A DNA stretch of 64,000 bases. Source: a virus. The notes under the pieces were generated by a model that did not search any database, was not told the origin of the DNA, and saw nothing but the letters and a program-made list of their open reading frames with translations. This document shows positions 1-9,312 of this stretch, one piece after another. Where the stretch lies: the IMG/VR virus record IMGVR_UViG_3300049215_000686, positions 93,132-157,131 of that record; one strand, 5' to 3'. Numbering within the stretch: position 1 is the stretch's first letter; every line of letters starts with the position of its first letter. The position numbers and the translations under genes are program-made.

Positions 1-3000
1 AAGAATCGGGACATCGACCTTCTTCCCCGATTTGAGATAGGCCTCAACCGCTGCAAAAAGTTCTTGTCCCCTTTTTCCACGACCGATCTTCAAATCTTCT
101 ACGCGCCTAAACGCATGATAGAGCCACAATAGTTCTTTGGGTTTAGCAGTCGCGATCGGATCAAAGGCGCCACATAAGACAAGAGCATGCATGATCTTTT
201 GATCCACGGCTTGTTTATCGATTCGGTCATAGAAATCTTGAAAACTCTTAAAATCGCCGCCCGCCTGTCTGGCATTTCGAATACTTTGACATGCCGAATC
301 ACCAATGCCGTCAATCAAATAAAGGGGCGCATGAACTTTCCCATCTCGCAATTCGAAGGTATCCGTTGGGCCATTAACGTGAGGCAAAACAAGCAAGTCC
401 TTAATCGCGTAAGCGTAGCCTTTGTCTCGAATATCATCGGTCTTTGCGTTTTGAAGAACAGCCGTCCACCACTCCAGGGGATAGTAATGCTTCAGGAACA
501 TGCATTGATACGCAACAGTTGCATAACTAGCGGAGTGCGCTTTATTGAAAGAATAACTTGCCGACGCAACGCACAAATCGATTAAAACTTTAATCTGCGC
601 TTCCGTCCAATTTCGCTCATGAAGGCGCTTGCGGATCTCTGGAAGAGTTTTTTCCATGTCCTGCTTTTTCTTTTTTGCAATCAGTTCTCTGATTTGATCG
701 GCTTCTTCGGGAGAATAGCCCGCGAGGTCTGAGAAAATTTGTTGGAGTTGCTCCTGATAGACCGCAACCCCATAGGTCTCTTTTAAAATGGGCTCAAGGC
801 CAGGATGGACATAACTCTCGCCTAATTTGCCATCACGACGAGCGATGAACGCTTCCGTCATGGTATAAGAGCCTTCTTCCGGATTAGGGATGCCAGTATC
901 AGCCGTCAAGGGTCCAGGTCGCACTAAGGCGACAATCGCGCTCAAATCTTTAAGAGAGCGCGGACGAATTCGTTTACAGAATGCGGTAAGAAGAGGAGTA
1001 TTCATTTGAAAAACAGTTTCAGTTTTGCCTAAATCAAAATCTTTAAAAACGGCTTCTTCTGCGGGTAATTGATAAATATCGAGGATTTTTCCATCCGGCA
1101 TTGGAACCTGGTCAACACCCAGGTCACCTTGCCAAATATCAAAACTCTCCGATTGGATCGTTATTTTGTCGCGATTTACTTTATAGCCTAAACGTTTTTG
1201 TACGAGGCGAACACACGCCGAAATATCCGAAAGAGTATTTACTCTGAGAAAATCGAATTTGATTAAACCAGCCTTCTCGCTCGGAACCGCCGTGTATTGA
1301 GTAACAATATTACCGCCGATATTGCAGGTCGGAACCGATTCCCAAATCGGACGATCTGAAATAAAAAAAGCCGACGCATGCCTCCCAACGCTTCGCGGTA
1401 TCCCCAACAATTTCAGGACCATGCGGAATACATCGTCATATTCCTGAAAGAACTTTTTCAGCACTGGATTTTGATCAAGATGTCCTTGATGGATATGCCC
1501 TTCGGCATCGGTATATCCCACCAAAAAATCCTCATCAGCAACACCAGTCGGTGTATTGGGGATGGTTTTGGTTACTGCATCAACTTTAGGATCTTGAGAA
1601 TTCATTCCCAAAAGGACGCGGCAAGCGTCCTTAATCGCTGACTTAATCTTCAGCGTTCCATGAGTTGAACATTGAGCGAATTGATTACCATAAGTTTCCG
1701 AAAGTTTTGCGATCAAAAGATCTCGTTGACCCAAATCCCAATCAATATCTGGGAACTTCCCGCGTTTTAACCTTCCCATTGACAGAAACCGCTCAAAGGG
1801 CAGGTTTAGATCAAAAGGATTAAGATGCGTAATTTTCAATAAATAACATAACAAACTGCCAGCCCCAGACCCGCGACCGGGAGCAGATAAAATAGAGTGA
1901 TCACGAGTCCACCGACCCCAAAACTCCAAGAACAAAAAGTACCGAGAGAAATCAATAATCCCATTATCGCAGATAATCGTAATTTCTTTAGACAGCCGGC
2001 CAACATATTTCGGATCATTCCAATCCATCCTTCCGTTCTCTTGAACTCTTTTCATCAAAAGAACTTTAAATTTATCAGCATCAGGAATCTGTGCAGTCTC
2101 AATCTCTACAGGCAAAGAGATTTCAGGCTGCTTAAATTCGTCCTGGATTTGAAATCCCTTAGCCCGATCGGCGATTTCATGGTTGGATTGAACCGCCTCT
2201 AAAAAAAGAGACGACTCTTTCTTGCCGCTCCCAATGTGTTTTGACCAGTGTTCCCATGCTTCTTGGGTCGTCATCATGTGGTAAGAATTATAAAACCTCC
2301 AACCATCGGGATCTCCGTTTTGTAAAAGAACGTCTTGAACCGCCTTTTGCTCTGGAGAAACAAAATGAGAATCAATTGTCAACAAAAGAGGAAGATGATA
2401 CTTTGCAGCAAAATCAATATTGCGAAGATTGCATGCCTTTTGAAGGTCTCCTTCAGGAGAAAAATCAGTGCATTCATTCTGGATAAACTTTTTCAATTTT
2501 CGGTCATAATTATGAGTTACACAATGCGGCATGACCTCTAAATAAAAGCGCCCCTTAAATACATCGAGCAATTTAATAAGGTTTTGCTCCGCGCCATCAT
2601 ATTCACCTTGTAAAAGAGATTTATTAATTGCGCCGATCAGGCACCCAGAACCCAGAACCAATCCTTCATGATACTGAAACAATTCATTAAAAGTGATTCT
2701 CGGTTTTTCCGATCCAACCTTTTTAACAACTCGTTTTGACCCATCCGGAAGTTTTTCATCAAAAGAAATTGAGCCCAAACGAAGAAGATTTCGATATCCC
2801 ACGTCATTCGTCGCCCACGCAGTGATATGGTAATAATCGTAAGGTTTGCCTACAAATTGGTAATTCTTTTCAGGACAAACGTAAAATTCAACACCCGGAA
2901 GTGGCGTAATTCCGGCTGCCTGGCTCTTCTTAATAAGGTCCAAAAGACCGATCATCCATCCATGATCAGTAATCCCTAAAGCAGAAGCGCCATTTTCCTT

Positions 3001-3102
3001 ACACCAATCAATATAGTCATCAATCCCGCTTGCTCCATCGAGCACGGAATAACTGGTGTGGGTATGGAGCGGAAGAAGTTGAAGATCAGTTGGACACTTC
3101 AT
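1..3102 (-). CDS. dnaE: DNA polymerase III alpha subunit (C-terminus off window)
   Basis: Replicative DNA polymerase, C family, copying phage DNA from dNTPs. The frame is open from the ATG at 3102 to the window edge, giving about 1034 codons; the C-terminus is missing. The N-terminal PHP domain starts with LPLHTHTSYSVLDG. The polymerase core has GRGSGAGSLLCYLL (near 1860-1880), the catalytic pair in PDIDWD (near 1740-1755) and a KFDFL segment that matches the third carboxylate. An AAGGA ribosome site precedes the ATG, which overlaps the end of the upstream small gene. It is the last gene seen of a leftward operon. The family call is secure; whether it has the C-terminal beta-clamp and tau-binding regions cannot be seen. 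Confidence 0.95.
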   Translation of the reverse strand, partial: MKCPTDLQLLPLHTHTSYSVLDGASGIDDYIDWCKENGASALGITDHGWMIGLLDLIKKSQAAGITPLPGVEFYVCPEKNYQFVGKPYDYYHITAWATNDVGYRNLLRLGSISFDEKLPDGSKRVVKKVGSEKPRITFNELFQYHEGLVLGSGCLIGAINKSLLQGEYDGAEQNLIKLLDVFKGRFYLEVMPHCVTHNYDRKLKKFIQNECTDFSPEGDLQKACNLRNIDFAAKYHLPLLLTIDSHFVSPEQKAVQDVLLQNGDPDGWRFYNSYHMMTTQEAWEHWSKHIGSGKKESSLFLEAVQSNHEIADRAKGFQIQDEFKQPEISLPVEIETAQIPDADKFKVLLMKRVQENGRMDWNDPKYVGRLSKEITIICDNGIIDFSRYFLFLEFWGRWTRDHSILSAPGRGSGAGSLLCYLLKITHLNPFDLNLPFERFLSMGRLKRGKFPDIDWDLGQRDLLIAKLSETYGNQFAQCSTHGTLKIKSAIKDACRVLLGMNSQDPKVDAVTKTIPNTPTGVADEDFLVGYTDAEGHIHQGHLDQNPVLKKFFQEYDDVFRMVLKLLGIPRSVGRHASAFFISDRPIWESVPTCNIGGNIVTQYTAVPSEKAGLIKFDFLRVNTLSDISACVRLVQKRLGYKVNRDKITIQSESFDIWQGDLGVDQVPMPDGKILDIYQLPAEEAVFKDFDLGKTETVFQMNTPLLTAFCKRIRPRSLKDLSAIVALVRPGPLTADTGIPNPEEGSYTMTEAFIARRDGKLGESYVHPGLEPILKETYGVAVYQEQLQQIFSDLAGYSPEEADQIRELIAKKKKQDMEKTLPEIRKRLHERNWTEAQIKVLIDLCVASASYSFNKAHSASYATVAYQCMFLKHYYPLEWWTAVLQNAKTDDIRDKGYAYAIKDLLVLPHVNGPTDTFELRDGKVHAPLYLIDGIGDSACQSIRNARQAGGDFKSFQDFYDRIDKQAVDQKIMHALVLCGAFDPIATAKPKELLWLYHAFRRVEDLKIGRGKRGQELFAAVEAYLKSGKKVDVPIL

Positions 3103-3313
3103 CGGGTTCCTTTTCGATCTCCCCAAAAACAGCAGGAACTTTACCCTTCACCAATACGTCCATATCGAACTCGGTTGGAAAGTGACGAAGACACCAATAC
3201 GCCTGGCGACGGATCTCTTTGGGTACTCGCGAAGTTTGTTTAGGATCTAGGAGTGAGCGAAGGAAGACTCTCGCGTTCCTGATCGCGCGGGTGCGCTCGT
3301 TAGGAAGCGTCAT
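3086..3313 (-). CDS. BPSL0761-like small protein
   Basis: A 75-residue protein whose pattern (TLPNERTRAIRNARVFLRSL then DPKQTSRVPKEIRRQA and CLRHFP) resembles the small BPSL0761-type family of phages and proteobacteria, whose function is unknown. It overlaps the dnaE start by 17 bases and its own start touches the end of the next gene, so it is translated within the dnaE operon. Arg-rich and soluble, with no membrane segment. The family assignment is from memory of the pattern. Confidence 0.7.
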   Translation of the reverse strand: MTLPNERTRAIRNARVFLRSLLDPKQTSRVPKEIRRQAYWCLRHFPTEFDMDVLVKGKVPAVFGEIEKEPDEVSN

Positions 3314-3666
3314 TACCGCGTTCTCGCCCGGCGGATCTGCCGCGTTTCGCGAACGATATTCTCTTTCCTTCCGCCTTGGATATACTTGGCCAAATCGGGG
3401 CGAGCCATCACAGGGACTTCACGGCGATCGTCTTGCTTCAAAACAATCCGTCCCGACGGAGTTCGCATTTCTACCAATCCCGGCGATTTTATCTTTTCGC
3501 CGGTCGGTATCAAAATAATCCCGAGTTGCATCCCTTCATTGTATTTTTTTATCTCAGAGTGGAGGGATTGATGAGCCTCTTCTTTTGTATGACCAACACC
3601 CTTTAAAAGAGTGCCGGTTAGTCTCATATATCTCGTTAGGACGTACTTTCCTTGGCTATCACGCAT
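3313..3666 (-). CDS. hypothetical protein, 117 aa
   Basis: Not recognised. A basic soluble protein, rich in Arg and Lys at its C-terminus (KENIVRETRQIRRARTR). The middle reads like a small beta fold (LGIILIPTGEKIKSPGLVEM then RIVLKQDD). It sits between an HNH endonuclease gene and the BPSL0761-like gene, overlapping both by a few bases. This indicates co-translation but no function. Confidence 0.6.
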   Translation of the reverse strand: MRDSQGKYVLTRYMRLTGTLLKGVGHTKEEAHQSLHSEIKKYNEGMQLGIILIPTGEKIKSPGLVEMRTPSGRIVLKQDDRREVPVMARPDLAKYIQGGRKENIVRETRQIRRARTR

Positions 3667-4196
3667 GATTGTTCCCCTTCCTTAGGAAAATTTAAACTAG
3701 CATACTCTCCAAACAATTCTCTCGCCGCTCGATCATAAGCGTGAGCAGCATCTTCTTCTAAGATAAATATACCTAAATGCTTCGTTTTCCATCTACCGGC
3801 TGTATAGCAAATAACTGCTTTCCATTTTTTATCAGCCTTAGACCAGCAAACACCCTTATATTTGGAAGCAGAATCCTGGCGTTTCCTAGAATTCCTCGCA
3901 TTCTCTGCCCGTGTTGCGATTCTCAAATTGGATTTTTGATTATTCAAACCATTGCGGTCTTTGTGATCCAGAAAAACGTTTGGATCCGTGACTCCAAAAA
4001 TTTCTCTATGCATTAAAACGAACTTTCTTACCCCATCAATATCAGAATGACGCCTTGCGTAAATGCCTCTTGGCCATTTTACAATATGCCATGTCCATCT
4101 CATTAAACGATCATAATCTTCATCATCAATAAGGACAGAAAATTCACCAAATTTTTTGCTATAAATCTTGATCTCTTTCATTATTTCAATTTCCAT
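3636..4196 (-). CDS. HNH homing endonuclease with AP2 domain
   Basis: A probable free-standing homing endonuclease. An HNH core follows the pattern VLMHREIFG, then DHKDRNGLNNQKSNLRIAT, with the metal-binding His-Asn residues near residues 62-85. A C-terminal AP2-type DNA-binding domain begins SKYKGVCWSKADKKWKAVI and ends FGEYASLNFP. This HNH-AP2 order is common in phage homing genes. Its start overlaps the nadV stop by 11 bases; a second ATG at 4181 is equally possible. It lies between nadV and the dnaE operon, as expected of a mobile gene that landed at a gene junction. Confidence 0.85.
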   Translation of the reverse strand: MEIEIMKEIKIYSKKFGEFSVLIDDEDYDRLMRWTWHIVKWPRGIYARRHSDIDGVRKFVLMHREIFGVTDPNVFLDHKDRNGLNNQKSNLRIATRAENARNSRKRQDSASKYKGVCWSKADKKWKAVICYTAGRWKTKHLGIFILEEDAAHAYDRAARELFGEYASLNFPKEGEQSCVIAKESTS

Positions 4197-5724
4197 GAAC
4201 GTATCGAGCGTGAAGATCCCTTTTCATCGTTTTAATCTTGGAACTGAAAATTTCCTTAGGCATCGGAAACGAGTGGAACTCCTCTCGGACGCGATTCCTA
4301 ACTTCTCTAAAGTCTTCCCGGTAACATAAACCGCTGCCATCTATACCATCAAACCAAAGCACCAATTCATCTTGTCCTGATTCATCTATTGATCGAACCG
4401 TCGGAAGAAGTTCGTGCCGATCACTCAGTTCCCGGACGATTTTAACCAATCCAGGCACCGAACCCTTCCCAGGCGTGTGGCTGAATTTCATCACCGGACG
4501 CTTTTGCTCTCCCACCGCACACAACTTCATAGTTGCCCCGAAGTTGTCTCGACTGAGGCAATTCCTTAAATATCCGCCGATGCCATAGACCAAGCATCCG
4601 GCAGGATTAAACCCCTTTTTCAAAAGAGCCTCATTGATCTCTAAAATAGACTTAAATGTCATCCCATCGCCCTGGATCGCGCGTAAACAGGTCATACTGA
4701 TCAGGCCATTTGAGTTTTTTACATAAAGCCCAGCATCAACTGCGGCCTCCAAAACATAGAGAATTTGCTCCAGAGGATCTCCTGAATCCGGACGAGCGAC
4801 AATGACTCCTCCCGTCTCCTTTGCTTTTTTGGCGAGAGGAACTAGATAAGAATCCACTGCGGTATAAAAATTGTAACAATCCGCGACATGAGAAGTGAAT
4901 GTATTGGGCTCGGCGTAATAAAGGGCAAGATAGGAATCTTCTTCTTCATCGAATCCCTGAACAATGCGGTGAGCCAAAGCCTTAATCGAACATCCCCAAG
5001 GGGTTTCACCCGAGGCTTTCCAGGCAAGATAGGCAGCAACCGTTGTGTCGGTCCCAAAATGACTGGTCAAATGAGCCAGTCCCAGAACTTCACTTTCTTG
5101 AGGGCAGGATCCGGCACGATCGCCAAAATCATGTGTCATCAAGGCGGCCAGGATATTTAAGTCATTTTCACTTAAATATCCTGGCGAATGCTCCTTGACT
5201 AATTTGCGGTTATAATCTAACCAGTGCCGCATAAGGGTGGCGCGCTCACTGGGTGCCCAAACTTGAAGGAGTTTGCTCTCGAAATAGCCAGCAAACTCCC
5301 CAAAACCATCCTTGGCTTCGATTTGAATGACAGGCTCGCCCGGCAGGCAAGTTGCTCCGTCTTTCATCGCCCATATCCTTATGGGTATTAAACCTTTTTT
5401 CTCAGTAACAACGCGATCCCAAATCGTACGGTCGTATTTAAACGGGAGCGCGCCCGCATGGAAGGTCGATAAAAACCGATCCGCTTCTTCTACCTCTTCC
5501 ATGGTAACTGGCTTGCTAAAAAGATCAACTAAAATTCTTTGCAGACCGTGAAAAATAAAACGAGACTCACATCCCAAGATCTCCATCCATTCAGGTCGCT
5601 TACGGAAGATCACCTGATAAGCCGAGTATTCTTTGGCCTTTGAAGATACATGGGGACCACTTCCAACCGTATAGGCATCTGCCAACAGAATCCTTGGGAT
5701 TATATTGCCGTTTCCTTTGAGCAA
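4186..5724 (-). CDS. nadV: nicotinamide phosphoribosyltransferase
   Basis: Makes nicotinamide mononucleotide from nicotinamide and PRPP, the first step of NAD+ salvage. At 512 residues it has the usual length. Recognisable segments are LLADAYTVGSG near the N-terminus, PGEPVIQIEA, FESKLLQVWAPSERATL, the phosphate-binding VARPDSGDPLEQ, GDGMTF, and the C-terminal GIGGYLRNCLSRDNFG with VMKFSHTPGKGS. It overlaps the NadM-Nudix gene by 25 bases, so the two are expressed together. NadV plus an NMN adenylyltransferase forms a complete two-step route from nicotinamide to NAD+, which in phages can replace NAD+ destroyed by host immune enzymes. Confidence 0.93.
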   Translation of the reverse strand: MLKGNGNIIPRILLADAYTVGSGPHVSSKAKEYSAYQVIFRKRPEWMEILGCESRFIFHGLQRILVDLFSKPVTMEEVEEADRFLSTFHAGALPFKYDRTIWDRVVTEKKGLIPIRIWAMKDGATCLPGEPVIQIEAKDGFGEFAGYFESKLLQVWAPSERATLMRHWLDYNRKLVKEHSPGYLSENDLNILAALMTHDFGDRAGSCPQESEVLGLAHLTSHFGTDTTVAAYLAWKASGETPWGCSIKALAHRIVQGFDEEEDSYLALYYAEPNTFTSHVADCYNFYTAVDSYLVPLAKKAKETGGVIVARPDSGDPLEQILYVLEAAVDAGLYVKNSNGLISMTCLRAIQGDGMTFKSILEINEALLKKGFNPAGCLVYGIGGYLRNCLSRDNFGATMKLCAVGEQKRPVMKFSHTPGKGSVPGLVKIVRELSDRHELLPTVRSIDESGQDELVLWFDGIDGSGLCYREDFREVRNRVREEFHSFPMPKEIFSSKIKTMKRDLHARYVHGN

Positions 5725-6608
5725 GAATATTTTTGAATAAGTTCCTGAAACAATTCTTTGTGGGTATCGACCAGATTGGGAATCGACTCATGAGACACCG
5801 GAAACCATGAGACTTCTTGAAGATCGTCTCCGGCTTTCGGAACTCCGTCGAATAAGGTCGTAGCGAACAGTACAGTCGTAATTACCCCATCATCAGCATG
5901 CCGATAGCGCCAATCCCGATTCCGATGGCTGCAAACATATTCAAGATCATAAACATGAACACCGGTTTCTTCTTCGGCTTCTCTGGCAGCAGCGTCTTCT
6001 AATCGTTCATCTGATTGATCGACAAATCCTCCAGGAAAACACCAAAGAGTATTATTGGGTTTTTTCCCCAAAAGGACTTTGCCATCACGGATAATGGCGA
6101 TATCAACCGTTGGAAAAACTCGCTGATAAGTATTCGCGTAAGCGTAAATTACTCCGGCCCGAAAATCGGCTGAAACCCGAATCCGATTGGCCGTGATTCT
6201 CCTCAATTCCGTCCCGCTTGTGGAATATTCGAGTTCGATCTCATGAGTAGGATACTTTCCTTTATAATGCGGAATAAAAGAATCACGCCCTCCATAAAGA
6301 ACCACTCTCCCAATCGGGCAGGCCAATTGTACGATGGAATCGAGTTGCTGAGACCAAGAATCATCGGTCGGCATATCCGCCAATGGAGCGACCAAAATGT
6401 CTGAATAAGCCGCCTTAAGCATCTTCTCTCGTGTCGGATAATCCAAGGGATGACGCTTAGAGCCTAGGACTTGTGAACAGCCCAATAGAACCAAAACCTG
6501 GCCGTGCTGATCGCGGATGTGTTCGATGAGTTTTCGATGCCCATCGTGAAGTTCTGGAACCTGAAAACGTACTACAATCACTCCTAATTGTATCGATCCT
6601 CCGATCAA
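5700..6608 (-). CDS. nadM: bifunctional NMN adenylyltransferase / Nudix hydrolase
   Basis: Second step of NAD+ salvage: NMN plus ATP gives NAD+. The N-terminal nucleotidyltransferase domain (about residues 5-175) has the xHxGH-type motif as RFQVPELHDGHRKLI. The C-terminal Nudix domain carries the full box, GGFVDQSDERLEDAAAREAE followed by EETGV (near residues 205-230), and could clean up ADP-ribose or related compounds. This NadM-Nudix fusion is known from bacteria and large phages. The ATG at 6608 overlaps the stop of the sigma-like gene by 4 bases, placing it in one operon with nadV. Confidence 0.92.
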   Translation of the reverse strand: MIGGSIQLGVIVVRFQVPELHDGHRKLIEHIRDQHGQVLVLLGCSQVLGSKRHPLDYPTREKMLKAAYSDILVAPLADMPTDDSWSQQLDSIVQLACPIGRVVLYGGRDSFIPHYKGKYPTHEIELEYSTSGTELRRITANRIRVSADFRAGVIYAYANTYQRVFPTVDIAIIRDGKVLLGKKPNNTLWCFPGGFVDQSDERLEDAAAREAEEETGVHVYDLEYVCSHRNRDWRYRHADDGVITTVLFATTLFDGVPKAGDDLQEVSWFPVSHESIPNLVDTHKELFQELIQKYSCSKETAI

Positions 6609-7399
6609 AAAGTGCTTAATTCAGTCCAACGATTCTCAGATTCTCGGAAAAGGATATCTTTTATCGTGTCCCTAGAATCACGATCCAATTCAAAAAAAGC
6701 CTTTTTAACGGCTTCTGGACCCTGTTTTTCCAAGATCTCAAGCAATTGATCCTTTTGGACTTCCATCCTAAAAGAAGACCCCAATGGATCCACGTTGCTC
6801 TCGGTATAAAGCGAATAGCGATATTCAATATTGTGTCCGTTCTCGGATTCACGGTCAAGCAATTGATCGATGCTCCAAGTGATTCCCCCTAATTGCTCGG
6901 GATGATACTTCCAAGAAGAACGCCGCAGATAGTCACGAAGCCTTCCATAAACAATACTTTGTTCCAATTTCCGAATCTCAAGTTCCATTTGTTCTTTGGA
7001 GCGCTCTCGATGATCCATCACCTTAAACGGATCAAATCCATTTAAAATAGCCAAAAAAACCTCGACCCGACATTGATTCACAAAATCATCGTAAGAATAC
7101 CCGGTATCGCGAAGAGAAAGCACCGGATAGAATTTTCTCACCATGAAATGACACATGGGTTCGTAGCGATCGACCCGTTCTTGAGTGATCAGTTGCCCGG
7201 CTTTACAGAAAAACTTATTGTTACGAAGTTGCCCACGCTCAGCATATCGCTGCATCCGTCTTGTGTGCTTTAAAAAAGACTGCCGTTCGGAAGGAGGCTT
7301 AGAATTTACCCTCCACTGCCAAAGCAATCTCTTTTGCTTTTTCTTTTGTCTGGTTCTTTTTGGAACAAAAAAGACATCCTTGTCTTTATCTTGGTTCAT
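6605..7399 (-). CDS. putative sigma-factor-like protein
   Basis: The middle of this 264-residue protein resembles sigma-70 region 2: YDDFVNQCRVEVFLAILNGF, then DP, and after a spacer SIVYGRLRDYLRR. A C-terminal segment (AFFELDRDSRDTIKDILF) could correspond to region 4. The N-terminus is highly basic. A phage sigma factor would direct host RNA polymerase to phage promoters, but the similarity is faint and no other evidence supports it. It lies between the primase and the NAD+ genes, overlapping the latter by 4 bases. Confidence 0.5.
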   Translation of the reverse strand: MNQDKDKDVFFVPKRTRQKKKQKRLLWQWRVNSKPPSERQSFLKHTRRMQRYAERGQLRNNKFFCKAGQLITQERVDRYEPMCHFMVRKFYPVLSLRDTGYSYDDFVNQCRVEVFLAILNGFDPFKVMDHRERSKEQMELEIRKLEQSIVYGRLRDYLRRSSWKYHPEQLGGITWSIDQLLDRESENGHNIEYRYSLYTESNVDPLGSSFRMEVQKDQLLEILEKQGPEAVKKAFFELDRDSRDTIKDILFRESENRWTELSTF

Positions 7400-7414
7400 A
7401 AAATGACCTCAATC

Positions 7415-8368
7415 TTATTTAAAATAAACCTCTAAAAAATCTGATGGCCCGGTAATGGGCCTCGACGAATAAAGCGCCTCAATGGTTTCTTCATGAGAGC
7501 ACTCACCAAAATCTTTCCTCCCGTTTGGCGGTAAAACTCGATAAATTCTTTTTCCCAATCCGATCCTTTTCACTACCTCATAGACTTCTTCAGCGGCATC
7601 GGGATCTAACCCTAAATAAATATCTTGCGCCGGCAGATCGACAACTAACTTAATTTGATCACGACTCACGCCCTTCCCAAGACTTGCCACCCCAGAAAAT
7701 CCATGTGATCTCTTGTCCACACTCACACAATCAAATGGCCCCTCAACTAGAACAACTTTTTCGCTAGTTTTCGCAAAATCCCAATTAAGTAAGAATTTTG
7801 ATTTAGAAAACATGTGAGAAATTAAGCGAAGTTCACCCTCTTTTGGCTCAATTCTTCTGGCTTGCCAGCCGTAAATTTTAGAGTTTTTCTTAATCGGAAA
7901 GACCACCGCATCCATCATGGCGTGATACCGAAGATCATAAGAGTAAATAATTTCTGGATCACAAGCATTCCGCTTGGCTAAATAAGAAAGCCCTCTCGGT
8001 GAGAGATGAACCGAAACAAAGTCTGGACCAAGAGAAATTTCTGGTTCTCCTTTTTCTAGAGAAAATTCCTCTGGATCATCAAGGATGACTTCAAGTCTTT
8101 CAACACCAGAATCTCCTGCCCCTGATCCAAAAAAAGTGGAATAAGAATCTTGAATGTGACAATTGGCGATGATTGAAACGACCCGGCGCCAAGACCACTT
8201 ACCTCCACAACGGAAGCAGATGGCGGCGCCATCGTTTTTCCAGATATAGCAGTGCTGTTCCTTGCCGCAAGACGGGCTCAAGCAATCCGTGACAAATGCA
8301 CGTTTACTTGACGAATACGTCACGCCATGCTTGTCAAGGAATCGCTGAAGCCTCCATGCCAGCGACAT
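7415..8368 (-). CDS. DNA primase (zinc finger plus TOPRIM)
   Basis: A DnaG-type primase reduced to 317 residues. The N-terminal zinc-binding region has CLSPSCGKEQHCY and later CFRCGGKWSW. The TOPRIM domain shows the conserved Glu in VVLVEGPFDCVSVDK (near residue 205) and the DxD-type acidic site in IYLGLDPDAAEE. The catalytic core between them is short, and no helicase domain is attached. With dnaE and the helicase at 38438 it belongs to a phage-encoded replisome. The ATG at 8368 is chosen because the N-terminal domain starts at once. Confidence 0.85.
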   Translation of the reverse strand: MSLAWRLQRFLDKHGVTYSSSKRAFVTDCLSPSCGKEQHCYIWKNDGAAICFRCGGKWSWRRVVSIIANCHIQDSYSTFFGSGAGDSGVERLEVILDDPEEFSLEKGEPEISLGPDFVSVHLSPRGLSYLAKRNACDPEIIYSYDLRYHAMMDAVVFPIKKNSKIYGWQARRIEPKEGELRLISHMFSKSKFLLNWDFAKTSEKVVLVEGPFDCVSVDKRSHGFSGVASLGKGVSRDQIKLVVDLPAQDIYLGLDPDAAEEVYEVVKRIGLGKRIYRVLPPNGRKDFGECSHEETIEALYSSRPITGPSDFLEVYFK

Positions 8369-8448
8369 TCCCCATCTCCCTCATGTCCATACAACCGATA
8401 TGATTAAATTTTTACCTAAATTTTACATAAGTACAAGGAATAAAATAC

Positions 8449-8895
8449 CTAGTGAGATGAAAAATATTCCTTCCACTCACTCCGCGTCCAGGCATACTGA
8501 CCGATCAATTCAGAAGCCTGAGCATAAGGCAAAGACCAATAAGACTGGAAGATGGAAGTCGCCCATCTGACCGCAGATTTATCGGCTTTTACTCCTAAAT
8601 CAGCGAGTTCTTCAATCAAGTCTTCTTCGGTATCACGCCATGAGGAAATGTCGTCTCCAAACAAAAGCCCAAAGACGGGATCTTTTCTCAACAACAAATG
8701 GCCCACCTGAAAAAGAAGGGAAGGGATAGCCTCTAAAGACTCTCTCGTTTCTCCCACTTCAATAGTCTTTTTTGTTACATCTAAGACGCTTTCTCCCGGA
8801 GAGATTTCATGACTGGCCAAAAGCCGATAATCAGGAGCAAGAGCCCGAACGATCCTTCTAACGACATGAAAATCGTTCATTTGCTCTATGCTCAC
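8449..8895 (-). CDS. hypothetical protein, 148 aa
   Basis: Not recognised. Acidic and probably helical. A segment LEAIPSLLFQVGHLLLR recalls the metal-binding helix of some zinc peptidase-like domains, but only one His is present and no second ligand is evident. It starts 4 bases inside the end of the next gene (ATGA overlap), so it is part of the same leftward operon. Confidence 0.6.
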   Translation of the reverse strand: MSIEQMNDFHVVRRIVRALAPDYRLLASHEISPGESVLDVTKKTIEVGETRESLEAIPSLLFQVGHLLLRKDPVFGLLFGDDISSWRDTEEDLIEELADLGVKADKSAVRWATSIFQSYWSLPYAQASELIGQYAWTRSEWKEYFSSH

Positions 8896-9161
8896 AATGC
8901 GCCCATCTCTTTTAAACGATCCACCATGTATTTCAGACGGTTATTGCCGGATTTGATCGCATCGTTGATGGGGCCAACGATTTGACTCAGATTTTCTCTG
9001 GCTTCCAGGATCTCGGTCTTTGTCTTTTTGAACTCCTTAGAATCTTCAATCCCTTTTTGGGTCTGAATCATCTCGGCCTTAATTTCATCAACTGATGCCG
9101 CATTAATTTTATCGGTAAATTCCGGACTCAATCCAATAGGCAACTTCTTTTCTTTCTTCAT
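8892..9161 (-). CDS. hypothetical coiled-coil protein, 89 aa
   Basis: Not recognised. The ATG at 9161 is preferred because GGGAG lies at a suitable distance; an in-frame start at 9221 would run through the zinc-ribbon gene. Lys- and Glu-rich, with long helices of heptad character (KAEMIQTQKGIEDSKEFKK and KTEILEARENLSQIVG). Overlaps the following gene by 4 bases. Confidence 0.6.
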   Translation of the reverse strand: MKKEKKLPIGLSPEFTDKINAASVDEIKAEMIQTQKGIEDSKEFKKTKTEILEARENLSQIVGPINDAIKSGNNRLKYMVDRLKEMGAL

Positions 9162-9183
9162 AGATATGTCTCCCTGAAAAGAA

Positions 9184-9312
9184 TCATACCTTTCTTTGTT
9201 TTTTATCCAGGCAATCACCACAAACTTCCGGTTGAACGCCCTTTTCCATCCCAGGAAAGGTCATTTGCCCACAAAGAGGACAGGCATGGATCTCTTTGTC
9301 TTCGGAATTCAC
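9184..9312 (-). CDS. small zinc-ribbon protein, 42 aa
   Basis: Starts at a GTG that overlaps the stop of the upstream gene (GTGA). The peptide has two CxxC pairs, CPLCG near residue 11 and CGDC near residue 32, spaced like a zinc ribbon, and ends with a basic tail KKQRKV. The overlap and the paired cysteines support a real gene despite its size. Confidence 0.6.
   Translation of the reverse strand: MNSEDKEIHACPLCGQMTFPGMEKGVQPEVCGDCLDKKQRKV

Noticed and set aside
64-585. Open frames on both strands at the left edge
   Set aside because: They are shadows of the dnaE frame, which is continuous to base 1.
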